Source: Methanobrevibacter ruminantium (GTDB lineage: Archaea; Methanobacteriota; Methanobacteria; Methanobacteriales; Methanobacteriaceae). From it: a stretch of DNA of 64,000 bases. This document shows, in pieces, positions 8,287-16,825 of the stretch (positions are counted from its first letter, which is position 1; each line of letters begins with the position of its first letter). The position numbers and the translations under genes are program-made. Under the pieces are notes generated by a model, which was not told where the DNA came from, made no database searches, and saw only the letters and a program-made list of their open reading frames with translations. Location: the NCBI RefSeq assembly GCF_016294135.1, contig NZ_JAEDCO010000001.1, forward strand, positions 124,001-188,000. The letters are read 5' to 3'.

Positions 8287-9294
8287 TTATTGATAATACC
8301 TATCTTCAAACAATATTTCATCCAATTGATACTTTTCCCATTCCCTTTTGTTTAAGACAATCTCTAACTCTTTAGGAGTTATAACTGGCTTTTTATACAT
8401 TTGGGAATCATCAATAGCTATTCTAGGACAAGCGGTTACAACAAATCCTTCAAGTTCCATATATGGAAGCAATACATCAGGATTTACATGATCCATAAGG
8501 AGAATATAGGCCTCCATTCCCTCATCTTCAAGAAGTTTCTTAATTTCCTTAGCCAATTTCATCCTGTATTGGCCTTCCTTTGAGGAAACTATAATTCCCC
8601 ATTTTGTAACTTCCCGTGCCTTCACGATTCTTGCAAATCTGATTCTCAAGATCCTGTCTGCATAGGCACTCATTTCACGAATGTCCCCACTATAAGGATC
8701 AATAGCTAAAACTGGAGCTTTTGTAAACAAATAGATTCCTAAGGGATGAAAATTACCGCTGCCAATGAATAGGTAAACATCTGCCCCTAAATTCTTTACA
8801 GAAGTGAAATTGCAACCTAAAACCTGCCCCTTTCTGGTGCTTCTTGAAGAGCCGATAACAACTTCCTTGCCATTATCCTCTAAGAAGTCTACAATCTCAT
8901 CAAGCAAATGCAAGTGTTGTGCAGTTGTTGCAATAGCTATCTTGGAATAACCCTCCAATTGTTCCAATGCCTCTTCAAGATAATCCTTGATTTTAACATT
9001 GGCTTTAGCTTCTATAAACATTGTAGGAATGCTGTATCTAAGCGGAAGGGGAGTGTGTCCATAATGAACAATGAAATCAACTATTCCATTCATCTTTCTG
9101 TCTGAAACATCACAAGCTCCAAAGCAAGGATCTGCGGATACAATTACAGTAGCTTCAGTTTGCTTTTCTATTTCCCTTGCAAGAGCTACAGCTTGCATCT
9201 TAAGTCCTTCTGGAAACTGCAATCCCACATTCCTAACATTTAAAGAGTTGATTTTCTTTATAACCCTTTTAAGCTCCATATCGTATAATGCCAT
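8287..9294 (-). CDS. dph2: Diphthamide biosynthesis enzyme Dph2
   Basis: Unusual radical-SAM-type enzyme that makes the first modification of the diphthamide histidine on elongation factor 2. The 335 residues include SADPCFGACDVSDRK (first cluster cysteine), GSSRSTRKGQVLGCNFTSV (second) and FVVTACPRIAIDD (third), the three Cys that hold its 4Fe-4S cluster. Length matches archaeal Dph2. I prefer the ATG at 9294 over the in-frame TTG at 9312; the ribosome site (AGTTGAT) is weak. It appears to be transcribed alone. Confidence 0.95.
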   Translation of the reverse strand: MALYDMELKRVIKKINSLNVRNVGLQFPEGLKMQAVALAREIEKQTEATVIVSADPCFGACDVSDRKMNGIVDFIVHYGHTPLPLRYSIPTMFIEAKANVKIKDYLEEALEQLEGYSKIAIATTAQHLHLLDEIVDFLEDNGKEVVIGSSRSTRKGQVLGCNFTSVKNLGADVYLFIGSGNFHPLGIYLFTKAPVLAIDPYSGDIREMSAYADRILRIRFARIVKAREVTKWGIIVSSKEGQYRMKLAKEIKKLLEDEGMEAYILLMDHVNPDVLLPYMELEGFVVTACPRIAIDDSQMYKKPVITPKELEIVLNKREWEKYQLDEILFEDRYYQ

Positions 9295-9431
9295 TTTATC
9301 AACTAAAATCAAAATAATTTAAAAAAATAAATATTAAAATCCATCAACCAGACTAATCTATAATTGGATTAGCCTTAAATATAGACTTTAAAAAATTTAA
9401 AAAAATAAAAAATTAAAAAAAAGAAGAGGGA

Positions 9432-9998
9432 TTATAACAATGAATCGGCCACAACTTTTCCATCAACAACATCCAATTTTACAAGAGTCTTGATGTCTTC
9501 ACCGGTAGCTTCTTCAACAACACCTTTACCTTCACCTTTTTCAACAACAACAACAGTGTCAACTAAGTTTACACCAATGCCTTTCAATTCATTGATGACA
9601 GCAGTGAGAGTTCCTCCTGTACTTACTACATCATCCACTAAAAGGACATTATCTCCCTCATTCAAGTCATTGATGTATAATTTGGAAGTTGCGTAACCAG
9701 TGGATTTGACTATTTCATGTTCACCAGGCAATCCGTATTGCCTTTTACGAATAACAATAAATGGAATGCCAGTCTCGAAAGATAATGCAGTTGCAATGTG
9801 AATACCCATTGCTTCAACACCGACAATCTTATCGATTTTAGACAAATCTAAAATTTCATCTATCACTTTAGCAATTTCCTTTAAAACTGCTGGGTCCATT
9901 GCAGGAATTCCATCACTGATACCGTGAACAAAGTAATCATATTCTCCTTTCTTAACAACTGGTGCTTCTCTTAATGATTCTACTAATTTTTCAAGCAT
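9432..9998 (-). CDS. hpt: Hypoxanthine/guanine phosphoribosyltransferase
   Basis: Purine salvage enzyme joining hypoxanthine or guanine to PRPP. The 188 residues contain the PRPP-binding loop VLLVDDVVSTGGT at about residues 117-129 and the archaeal-type GVEAMGIHIATAL and RKRQYGLPGEHE segments. Length and pattern match the archaeal HPRT subfamily related to adenine phosphoribosyltransferases. GTTGAGGGTTTAAAA precedes the ATG. It is divergent from srp54. Preference for hypoxanthine over adenine is inferred from the subfamily. Confidence 0.93.
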   Translation of the reverse strand: MLEKLVESLREAPVVKKGEYDYFVHGISDGIPAMDPAVLKEIAKVIDEILDLSKIDKIVGVEAMGIHIATALSFETGIPFIVIRKRQYGLPGEHEIVKSTGYATSKLYINDLNEGDNVLLVDDVVSTGGTLTAVINELKGIGVNLVDTVVVVEKGEGKGVVEEATGEDIKTLVKLDVVDGKVVADSLL

Positions 9999-10138
9999 TT
10001 TTAAACCCTCAACTACTATAAATATATCTTTTTAACATAATTTCAATTAAAAATTTTAAATTAATGATAAAAAATAAAAAACTTAAAATCAAATTTATGT
10101 ATCTATATCAATAATTTTATAATAAAAGATAAATAAAC

Positions 10139-10150
10139 TTTTATATAATA
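10139..10150 (+). promoter_or_regulatory. TATA box of srp54
   Basis: TTTTATATAATA is a strong archaeal TATA match about 130 bases before the srp54 start. It predicts transcription from about 10170 and therefore a leader of about 100 bases. Confidence 0.5.
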
Positions 10151-10185
10151 TTAATTTATACATTAAAGTTAATAAGATAAACTAT

Positions 10186-10215
10186 TATTTTGTTTTGGAG
10201 GACTGGAACAAAATA
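10186..10215 (+). other. Hairpin in srp54 leader
   Basis: A perfect 9-base inverted repeat, TATTTTGTT (10186-10194) and AACAAAATA (10207-10215), closes a 12-base loop, TTGGAGGACTGG. The loop presents a GGAGG sequence that could mimic or sequester a ribosome-site-like element. It lies about 60 bases upstream of the srp54 start, inside the predicted 5' leader. Confidence 0.5.
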
Positions 10216-10273
10216 GTGATTTAAAAAAATATAATTATTTCAATCCATTATCAAAAAATATCGGAGAGATATT

Positions 10274-11614
10274 ATGTCAATGTTAGGAAGTTTAGGAGAA
10301 AACCTTACAAACACCATGAAAAAATTGGCTGGAATGAGTGTTATTGACAAAAAGGTTGTAAAGGAAGTAGTCAAAGATATTCAAAGAGCTTTAATCCAAT
10401 CAGACGTAAACATCCAGCTTGTATTAAAATTATCCAAAACAATCGAAGACCGTGCACTTAATGAAGAGCCACCAAAAGGAATTACCCCAAGGGAACATGT
10501 AATTACAATTATCTATGAAGAAATGGTTAATTTGCTCGGCAGTGAAGCTAAAGAGCTTGAAGTCAATAAAAAACCATTCAAAATATTGTTCTTAGGATTG
10601 CAAGGTAGTGGTAAAACTACCACCATCGGTAAATTATGCAAATACTTGCAAAGAAAAGGTTTCTCTCCAGCAGTCGTTTGTACAGACACATGGAGACCTG
10701 CAGCATATGAACAGTTAAAGCAACTTACTGAAGATATGCAAATCCAACTTTACGGTGACCCTAACAATAAGGATGCATTAGACCTTGCAGAAAAGGGTTT
10801 AAAACAGTTCAAGAATCAAAAGATCATTATTTTCGATACTGCAGGTAGGCATAAGAACGAAGAGGATTTAATTGAGGAAATGAACAAGTTGGATAAGATC
10901 ATTGAACCTGATGAATCCATTCTCGTTATTGACGGTACTATAGGTCAACAGGCAGGAGAGCAAGCTAAAGCATTCTCACAAGCAACCGATATCGGTTCCA
11001 TAATCATTTCAAAATTAGATGGTACTGCTAAAGGGGGAGGTGCTCTCTCTGCAGTAGCTGAAACCGGTGCACCAATCAAGTTCATTGGTACTGGTGAAAG
11101 AATCGATGAGTTTGAGGCATTCGACCCTGAGAGATTCATTTCAAGATTATTAGGTATGGGAGATATCAGAAGCCTTATCGAAAAGGCTGAAGAGGTTATT
11201 GATGAAGATGTCGCTACTAAAACCATGAACAATATGATTAGCGGAAAGTTCACACTTATGGACATGCAAAACCAGTTTGAGATGATGAACAGCATGGGTC
11301 CTATGCAACAGGTCATGAATATGATTCCAGGTTTAGGAGGCAAGATTCCTAAAGAGGCAAGTCAAATGACTGAAGACAAGATCAATGAGTTCAAGATAAT
11401 CATGTCTTCAATGACTGAAGAGGAAATGCTCAACCCTAAAATAATCAAGACTTCCCGTATTACAAGAATCGCAAGAGGTTCTGGTGTAGACGAGAACAGC
11501 GTAAAGGAATTATTAAGATACTATAACAATACTAAAAAAGCCATGAAAGGTATTGGACGTAGAGGAATGGGCGGAGGAGCCATGAATAGACTCATGGGTC
11601 AATTCATGAAATAA
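10274..11614 (+). CDS. srp54: Signal recognition particle protein Srp54
   Basis: GTPase of the signal recognition particle; binds 7S RNA and signal peptides and targets ribosomes to the membrane receptor FtsY. The 446 residues show the N domain, the G domain with GLQGSGKTTT (P loop), DTAGRHKNE and SKLDGTAKGGG, and the methionine-rich M domain from about residue 300 (MEMMNSMGPMQQVMNMIPG-like stretch). Length is normal. GGAGAGATATT precedes the ATG. It is followed by pus10 after 64 bases. Confidence 0.98.
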   Translation: MSMLGSLGENLTNTMKKLAGMSVIDKKVVKEVVKDIQRALIQSDVNIQLVLKLSKTIEDRALNEEPPKGITPREHVITIIYEEMVNLLGSEAKELEVNKKPFKILFLGLQGSGKTTTIGKLCKYLQRKGFSPAVVCTDTWRPAAYEQLKQLTEDMQIQLYGDPNNKDALDLAEKGLKQFKNQKIIIFDTAGRHKNEEDLIEEMNKLDKIIEPDESILVIDGTIGQQAGEQAKAFSQATDIGSIIISKLDGTAKGGGALSAVAETGAPIKFIGTGERIDEFEAFDPERFISRLLGMGDIRSLIEKAEEVIDEDVATKTMNNMISGKFTLMDMQNQFEMMNSMGPMQQVMNMIPGLGGKIPKEASQMTEDKINEFKIIMSSMTEEEMLNPKIIKTSRITRIARGSGVDENSVKELLRYYNNTKKAMKGIGRRGMGGGAMNRLMGQFMK

Positions 11615-11678
11615 ATATTCCAAACCCCAAACTAAACTACTTTTATTTTTATATTCATTTTTTAAAAGAGAGATTTTA

Positions 11679-12923
11679 ATGAATCAAGAAACATTGGATA
11701 AGGCACAGGAATTAATTGATTATACAGATGGAAAAATCTGCAATCATTGTCTCGGACGTAAATTTTCAGACTGTGTGGAAGGAAATGGCAATGAGGATAG
11801 AGGGATTAAAATTAGAGAATCCCTAAATTTGGAAGCTTACGATGGAGAATGTGAAATATGCCACAATATCTTCAATTATATTGAAAACGATGTTCTTGAT
11901 TTAGTAAATGAAAAAATAGAACTCTTGAAAGTTGAATTTGACACATTTGTTGTTGGCTGTAAATTGCCTAAGGAAATAGTGGAAAAGGACCAGGAAATCA
12001 GCGATGAACTTGATTTTGATGTTGAAATAATCAAAAAGGAAGTCAATAGGGAAATCGGCAAATTGCTTGAAGCAAATCTCGAGCAGAATGTTGACTTTGA
12101 TGGTGAAGATGTGTTGGTGATGGCTGATTTTAGAAGAATCCTAAAGGAAGATATGGAAAATCCAGTGAAAGTCCGACTTCAAATCAACCCTATTTTCATT
12201 GAAGGAAGATATAGAAAGCTTGTCAGAGGCATTCCTCAAACCAAATGGCCATGCACTAAATGTAAGGGAAGAGGCTGTGAAGAGTGCAATTTCACAGGAA
12301 AGCAATACCCTGAATCAGTGGAAGAGCTCTTATCCGAAACTGTCTTAAAGCACACAAATGGATACGAAGCCAAGTTCCACGGTGCTGGAAGAGAGGACAT
12401 TGACGTTAGAATGCTAGGTACTGGCAGGCCGTTTGTACTTGAAATCAAGGAGCCAAAGGTTAGAAAAATAGACCTTGAAAAGATATCTGAAGAGGTTGCT
12501 GAAGTCGCTGAAGGGAAAACCGAATACTTGAATCTCAAGTTCTCCGAAAGGAAAAGAAAAGCGGAAATTAAAGTATCCTCACCAGACACCTATAAGGTTT
12601 ATAGAGCATTGGTCAAATGCGAAGATGACATCAAGGAAGAGGACTTGGAAAAGCTACAATCACTTCATATGATTCAACAAAGAACTCCGATAAGAGTTTC
12701 CCATAGAAGGGCAGACAAGATTAGAGAAAAGGAAGTCAAAAACATTGAAGTTAAGTTCATTGATTCAAAAACCTTTGAAATGATCATTAAAACAGAAGGT
12801 GGATTGTATATCAAGGAGCTTATCTCAAGTGATGAGGGAAGGTCCAATCCTAGCGTGACTGAAGTTCTTGGCACACAGGCAATATGTGCAGAATTGGATG
12901 TGATCGAAGTTGGAATCAAATGA
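11679..12923 (+). CDS. pus10: tRNA pseudouridine synthase Pus10
   Basis: Makes pseudouridine 55 (and often 54) in archaeal tRNA. The 414 residues have an N-terminal THUMP-like part with Cys pairs (CNHCLGRKFSDC, CEIC), a second Cys group (CTKCKGRGCEEC), and the catalytic domain with GREDIDVRMLGTGRPFVLEI, where the Asp is catalytic. The C terminus (GLYIKELISSDEGRSNPSV) matches the family. GAGAGATTTTA precedes the ATG. It follows srp54 on the same strand and may share its transcript. Confidence 0.96.
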   Translation: MNQETLDKAQELIDYTDGKICNHCLGRKFSDCVEGNGNEDRGIKIRESLNLEAYDGECEICHNIFNYIENDVLDLVNEKIELLKVEFDTFVVGCKLPKEIVEKDQEISDELDFDVEIIKKEVNREIGKLLEANLEQNVDFDGEDVLVMADFRRILKEDMENPVKVRLQINPIFIEGRYRKLVRGIPQTKWPCTKCKGRGCEECNFTGKQYPESVEELLSETVLKHTNGYEAKFHGAGREDIDVRMLGTGRPFVLEIKEPKVRKIDLEKISEEVAEVAEGKTEYLNLKFSERKRKAEIKVSSPDTYKVYRALVKCEDDIKEEDLEKLQSLHMIQQRTPIRVSHRRADKIREKEVKNIEVKFIDSKTFEMIIKTEGGLYIKELISSDEGRSNPSVTEVLGTQAICAELDVIEVGIK

Positions 12924-13182
12924 TTCCAATTTTAAAATTAAAAACTATTTTTTAAAAATTTAAAAATAATTAAAAAAATCTTATAAAAACATAAACTTTA
13001 TTAATATCTTAAAATATATAGTTTATTACTATCAAAAATAGAAGATTGGATTATTGCTGAAATCCAGTCACTAAAATTTTATGATATTTTATAATATTTT
13101 TGATATTTTTTTCTTTCAATATATAAAATTTAGATATGTCTTAATCAATTAAACCTACGGTTAGGGCTAAGTCTAAATAGAA

Positions 13183-13190
13183 TTTATATA
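13183..13190 (+). promoter_or_regulatory. TATA box of rpl21e-rpoF
   Basis: TTTATATA fits the archaeal TATA consensus. Transcription would begin near 13208, which coincides with the left arm of the structured leader candidate. Confidence 0.5.
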
Positions 13191-13204
13191 TTGGCTTTTA
13201 CATG

Positions 13205-13272
13205 AATAGCTAAACCGAAGGGCTTAAGCTATGGTATTCAACTTAAATATCGTACTGGGCTACTAGCTATTT
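13205..13272 (+). ncRNA. Structured leader or small RNA upstream of rpl21e
   Basis: A perfect 8-base stem, AATAGCTA (13205-13212) with TAGCTATT (13264-13271), closes a 51-base interior. The interior holds a second hairpin, GGTATT-CAACTTA-AATATC. The segment is richer in G and C than its neighbours, a known hint of RNA genes in AT-rich archaea. It begins where transcription from the TATA box at 13183 should start. I cannot match it to any known RNA family; it may be the 5' leader of the rpl21e mRNA or a separate RNA. Confidence 0.4.
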
Positions 13273-13341
13273 AAAAAGATATAAAATGATGGGTTTTATA
13301 TTTTTACCACAAAATTAATTAAATATTAAAGAGGTATAAAA

Positions 13342-13632
13342 ATGCAAAGATCCAGAGGATTTAAAAGTAGAAGTAGAAAAAAATTGACCAAAAGAGTAAG
13401 ACCTGGTCGTGCAAATCCAATTACCAGAAGAATTCAACAATTCGAAAATGGTGATATGGTACACATTATCATCGACCCAAGTATCCAAAAAGGCCAACCT
13501 CATTCCAGATTCCATGGAAAAACCGCTAAAGTAATGGACAAAAAAGGTAAAGCTTACATACTTGCATTAAAAGATGGTAATAAAGCAAAAGAATTAATCG
13601 TTACTCCAGAACACTTAAAATTACAAGAGTGA
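13342..13632 (+). CDS. rpl21e: 50S ribosomal protein L21e
   Basis: Large-subunit ribosomal protein of archaea and eukaryotes. The 96 residues begin MQRSRGFKSRSRKKLTKRVR and contain DPSIQKGQPHSRFHGKTAKV, the signature region of L21e. Length is normal. GAGGTATAAAA precedes the ATG. rpoF begins immediately after its stop, the conserved archaeal order. Confidence 0.97.
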   Translation: MQRSRGFKSRSRKKLTKRVRPGRANPITRRIQQFENGDMVHIIIDPSIQKGQPHSRFHGKTAKVMDKKGKAYILALKDGNKAKELIVTPEHLKLQE

Positions 13633-13637
13633 GTACA

Positions 13638-13988
13638 ATGATTGGGAAAAAAACATTAGAAACAGAACCAATACCTGCAGCTAAAGTGAAAGAAATTCTT
13701 GAAGAGTTTTCAGAAAAACATGAACTTAGTTATGAACAAAATTTAACTTTAGCTCATGTAACTAATCTAAATAAACTTTCCCTTGAAGATACTGAAAAAT
13801 TAATCGAAGAACTTGAAGCTTACGTCGACCACAAGCAAGCTGTTCGTATAGCAGACATTGTGCCAAGAGACATGGCGGACTTAAGATTAATTTTCGCAAA
13901 AGAAAGAAATGCTCCTTCAAACGATGAAATGAAGGAAATTCTTGAAATTTTAGAAAAATATGATATTGAAGAAGATTTATTCTTATAA
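13638..13988 (+). CDS. rpoF: DNA-directed RNA polymerase subunit F (Rpo4)
   Basis: Rpo4 forms the stalk of archaeal RNA polymerase together with Rpo7 (RpoE). The product is about 116 residues, starting MIGKKTLETEPIPAAKVKEI and containing NLTLAHVTNLNKLSLEDTEK and VRIADIVPRDMADLRLIFAK, the Rpb4-type core. GAGTGAG overlaps the rpl21e stop and sits just before the ATG at 13638; the GTG at 13629 is part of this site. Tight coupling to rpl21e implies co-translation. Confidence 0.95.
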   Translation: MIGKKTLETEPIPAAKVKEILEEFSEKHELSYEQNLTLAHVTNLNKLSLEDTEKLIEELEAYVDHKQAVRIADIVPRDMADLRLIFAKERNAPSNDEMKEILEILEKYDIEEDLFL

Positions 13989-14417
13989 ATCTCTTTAAAT
14001 CAAATTATTTTTCTATTTTTATTCTTCAATGCAGAGATTACTTTTTAACAATTTTTACTACTTTTAGCTATTTCTTATTTTTATTAGAAAATACAATTTC
14101 ACTATTTTTTAAATATTTTTTAAATTTCTTAATTTTTTTAGATTTTACTAATTAATTTACTAATTAATTTACTAATTATTTTACTAATTTCATTTTTTTA
14201 AAATTCACATTAAACTTCACTTAATTTTGCTATTTTTAACAAAAAAGAATAAAATTATAAATATTAATAAGATTAAAATATACTAATATTATATTAAAAA
14301 ATTAAATAATAATTTAAAAAAATAAATTATTACAAAAAATTAATCGTAAGGAATTAGCAAAATAAAAAGAAGATTTGCTAGAACTAATAAACATTAAAAT
14401 TAAAATGAGGTGAAAAT
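13989..14417. other. Intergenic, 429 bp, T-rich with tandem repeat
   Basis: The first ~150 bases are very T-rich on the coding strand and likely terminate rpl21e-rpoF. A 12-base tandem repeat follows at 14144-14189. Near the DUF655 gene a 7-base inverted repeat, TAGCAAA (14355-14361) with TTTGCTA (14374-14380), sits in the probable leader. No gene seen. Confidence 0.5.
14144..14189. repeat. 12-base tandem repeat, nearly four copies
   Basis: TTTACTAATTAA is repeated at 14144, 14156, 14168 (last base changed) and 14180 (partial). It lies between rpoF and the DUF655 gene, in non-coding DNA. Likely a slippage-prone microsatellite. Confidence 0.8.
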
Positions 14418-15155
14418 ATGGATAATCCAAACATTGATAATCCGAATCCAAAAAAAGAGGAGTACGTAATTATCTTAGATTATCTTAAATTTGGGTATGT
14501 AAATCCAGAAAGACCAACTGCTCATGGCAAACCTATTGCACAAGCTATTGGAGTAGACAAATTCACATTAATCGAAGTTACCCCTAAAGAAGGTGTTGAT
14601 TTAGATATTCATGACAAAGTCTATATAGGATCTGGAAAAAGAGATAAAGTGAACAGAGTAAAAGGATTATTAGACTTTGAAAACTTAACTGCAACCAGTA
14701 GAATCGAATTGGAATATGCAATTAAGGAAATCATTTTGGCTCATGAAGACATTTATGTAAAATTCTTCAATGAAATCGATTCACTTAACATTAAAATGCA
14801 TAAATTGGAGCTAATCCCAGGTATTGGTAAAAAGCACACTCAAATGATTTTGGAAGAGCGTAAAAAAGAGCCTTTCAAAAGCTTTGAAGACTTGAAGGAA
14901 AGAGTCCCTCTACTTGGAGAACCTGTGGATATGCTTGCAAAAAGAGTCAGATTAGAACTTGATACAACTACCGTCAAAAGAGGTAAAAACAAGTATTACA
15001 TCTTTACCCAAGTTCCTTCTAGACACCCTTCCAACAGAAAGAAAAAATTCAACAAAGGCAGAGGAAGAGGTAGAAACAATAGGAACAAAGGTAGAAAACC
15101 AAATAACAGAGGCAAAAAACCTCAAAACAAACCAAATTCCGAAAACAAGGAATAA
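14418..15155 (+). CDS. DUF655 family nucleic-acid-binding protein
   Basis: Conserved archaeal protein of unknown exact role. The 245 residues have an N-terminal OB-like half (YVIILDYLKFGYVNPERPTA), a helix-hairpin-helix segment (LELIPGIGKKHTQMILEER), and a very basic, Arg/Gly/Asn-rich tail of about 45 residues after residue 195 that should bind nucleic acid. GAGGTGAAAAT precedes the ATG. It is followed by rsmA, the usual neighbour in Methanobacteriales, which suggests a ribosome or RNA role. Confidence 0.9.
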   Translation: MDNPNIDNPNPKKEEYVIILDYLKFGYVNPERPTAHGKPIAQAIGVDKFTLIEVTPKEGVDLDIHDKVYIGSGKRDKVNRVKGLLDFENLTATSRIELEYAIKEIILAHEDIYVKFFNEIDSLNIKMHKLELIPGIGKKHTQMILEERKKEPFKSFEDLKERVPLLGEPVDMLAKRVRLELDTTTVKRGKNKYYIFTQVPSRHPSNRKKKFNKGRGRGRNNRNKGRKPNNRGKKPQNKPNSENKE

Positions 15156-15161
15156 AATTCC

Positions 15162-15200
15162 TGAGTGAAACTCTAAAAAGAGTTGAACTCATTTTTCTAT
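15162..15200 (+). terminator. Terminator after DUF655 gene
   Basis: TGAGT-GA-AACTCT pairs with AGAGTT-GA-ACTCA across an A-rich loop (15162-15191), and the hairpin is followed at once by T-runs. It resembles an intrinsic terminator and would separate this gene from rsmA. Confidence 0.6.
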
Positions 15201-15287
15201 TTTTTTAATTTTTTATTTTTTTAAAATGTAATCATCAATGATTTTCATATGATAAACTACTATTTTAATGGCTAAAAAGGTGATTAG

Positions 15288-16157
15288 TTGACTGAAAGAA
15301 TATCCTTAGCTAAAGAGACTAAACAAATATTGCAGGAAAATGGGATTATCTTAAATAAGAATTTAGGTCAGAATTACCTTATAGATGACTTCAAAAGAAA
15401 GAAAATCATTGAATATGCAAAGCTTACAAAAGAGGATACTGTACTTGAAATTGGTCCAGGTATCGGAACCTTGACAATTGAACTTGCAAAGAAAGCAGGA
15501 AAAGTAATAGCTATAGAGCAAGACACCGCTATTTTTAACATATTAAAGAAACGTTTGGAAAAAGAGAAAATCGATAATGTGGAACTTATCAACGGCGATG
15601 CAGTTAAGGTAGATTTCCCAGAATTCAATAAAATCGTTTCAAACCTTCCTTATCAAATATCATCCTCTATAAGCTTTAAATTCCTGGAACATGAATTTGA
15701 CCTTGCAATTCTAATGTATCAGAAAGAATTTGCAGATAGGATGAATGGAAAAGTGGGAACAAAGCAATATTCCAGACTTTCTGCCATGCTATACTTTAAA
15801 GCGAATGTCAAGTTCCTAACAAAAGTTTCACCGGAATCATTCATACCATCCCCTAAGGTAGACTCTTCTGTTGTGGAATTAAAGCGAAAAGAAAATAAAA
15901 TAGCAGATGATGACTTTAAGGTCTATTCAAAAGTCGTTAAGGCATTATTCCAACATAGAAACAAAAAGGCACGGAATGCATTAATTGATTCAAGACATAT
16001 AATTGGCTTTAAAGACAAAAAGCAATTGAAATCTATCTTAAACGATTTGGAAGATGAAAATCCAAGAATCAAGGAATTGTTATTAGAAAGAACAATTAAT
16101 CTATCTCCAAAAAGCATTATGGAACTATCTATCTTATTAAAAGATCATATTGACTAA
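15288..16157 (+). CDS. rsmA: 16S rRNA dimethyladenosine transferase RsmA/KsgA
   Basis: Dimethylates two adjacent adenines near the 3' end of 16S rRNA late in small-subunit assembly. The 289 residues show the SAM site VLEIGPGIGTLTIELAKK, the acidic second strand (VIAIEQD) and the catalytic NLPYQISSSI motif, then the C-terminal helical domain. The start is TTG at 15288, supported by AAAGGTGAT three bases upstream. It is followed by the HemK-like gene after 49 bases. Confidence 0.96.
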   Translation: MTERISLAKETKQILQENGIILNKNLGQNYLIDDFKRKKIIEYAKLTKEDTVLEIGPGIGTLTIELAKKAGKVIAIEQDTAIFNILKKRLEKEKIDNVELINGDAVKVDFPEFNKIVSNLPYQISSSISFKFLEHEFDLAILMYQKEFADRMNGKVGTKQYSRLSAMLYFKANVKFLTKVSPESFIPSPKVDSSVVELKRKENKIADDDFKVYSKVVKALFQHRNKKARNALIDSRHIIGFKDKKQLKSILNDLEDENPRIKELLLERTINLSPKSIMELSILLKDHID

Positions 16158-16206
16158 GGGCATGAATGAAAATTCAAAATGCTAAAAACCTAATTGAGGA
16201 TTATTT

Positions 16207-16797
16207 ATGAGAATGGGAAAATTTGAAATAGAAACTGATGATTTGGTTTACATCCCTTCAGATGACACTTTCCTTTTGGCTGAAAATCTTGAAATAAAAG
16301 AAGGGCAGAGCGTACTTGAAATTGGTACAGGATCAGGCCTTGTTTCAATGTATGCAAGCCTATTAACCGATGATGTTACAGCAACTGACATCAACTACAA
16401 TGCCCTTGAACTTGCAGAGAAAAATTTCAAGCTCAACAATATCAACACCATAAAACTTGAGTTCGGTGATCTCTTTGAGCCTGTAAAAGATAAGAAATTT
16501 GATGTTATACTATTTAATACTCCATATCTCCCTACCGATTCAGATGACATTATCAATGACGATTTAAATTATGCATTTGACGGTGGATTAGATGGAAGGA
16601 AAGTCATTGACAGGTTCATTAATGAAGTCTCCAATCATTTAAATGATAAAGGAATTGTGCAGATAATTCAATCATCATTATCTGACAATAACAGGACATT
16701 GGATATGTTTGATAGGAATGGATTCGTTGCAGAAATAGCTGAAAGCGAGAAGTTCTTCTTTGAAGAGATTGTCTTGATAAACGCATATAAAATCTAA
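16207..16797 (+). CDS. HemK/PrmC-like methyltransferase (HemK2 type)
   Basis: SAM-dependent methyltransferase related to the enzyme that methylates the GGQ glutamine of archaeal release factor aRF1. The 196 residues carry VLEIGTGSGLVSMYAS (SAM loop) and an acidic VTATDINYNALELA strand. The catalytic motif reads FNTPYLPTDSDD: the usual N-P-P-Y is N-T-P-Y here. Length fits the short archaeal HemK2 form without an N-terminal domain. GAGGATTATTT precedes the ATG. It sits between rsmA and a SAP-domain gene, possibly one operon. Confidence 0.88.
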   Translation: MRMGKFEIETDDLVYIPSDDTFLLAENLEIKEGQSVLEIGTGSGLVSMYASLLTDDVTATDINYNALELAEKNFKLNNINTIKLEFGDLFEPVKDKKFDVILFNTPYLPTDSDDIINDDLNYAFDGGLDGRKVIDRFINEVSNHLNDKGIVQIIQSSLSDNNRTLDMFDRNGFVAEIAESEKFFFEEIVLINAYKI

Positions 16798-16825
16798 ACA
16801 TTAAAATCAAAATTCTAATGATAAA

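Larger units (their letters stand above)
12924..13341. other. Intergenic, 418 bp, rpl21e promoter and leader
   Basis: The region after pus10 contains a small hairpin, TGGATT/AATCCA at 13047-13066, followed by T-rich sequence, a possible pus10 terminator. From about 13150 to 13272 the base composition is clearly less AT-rich than the surroundings. A TATA box (TTTATATA, 13183-13190) and a structured leader candidate (13205-13272) lie there; both are listed separately. Confidence 0.5.

Noticed and set aside
10945..11343. Minus-strand ORF inside srp54
   Set aside because: Antisense shadow of the G and M domains; no signals.
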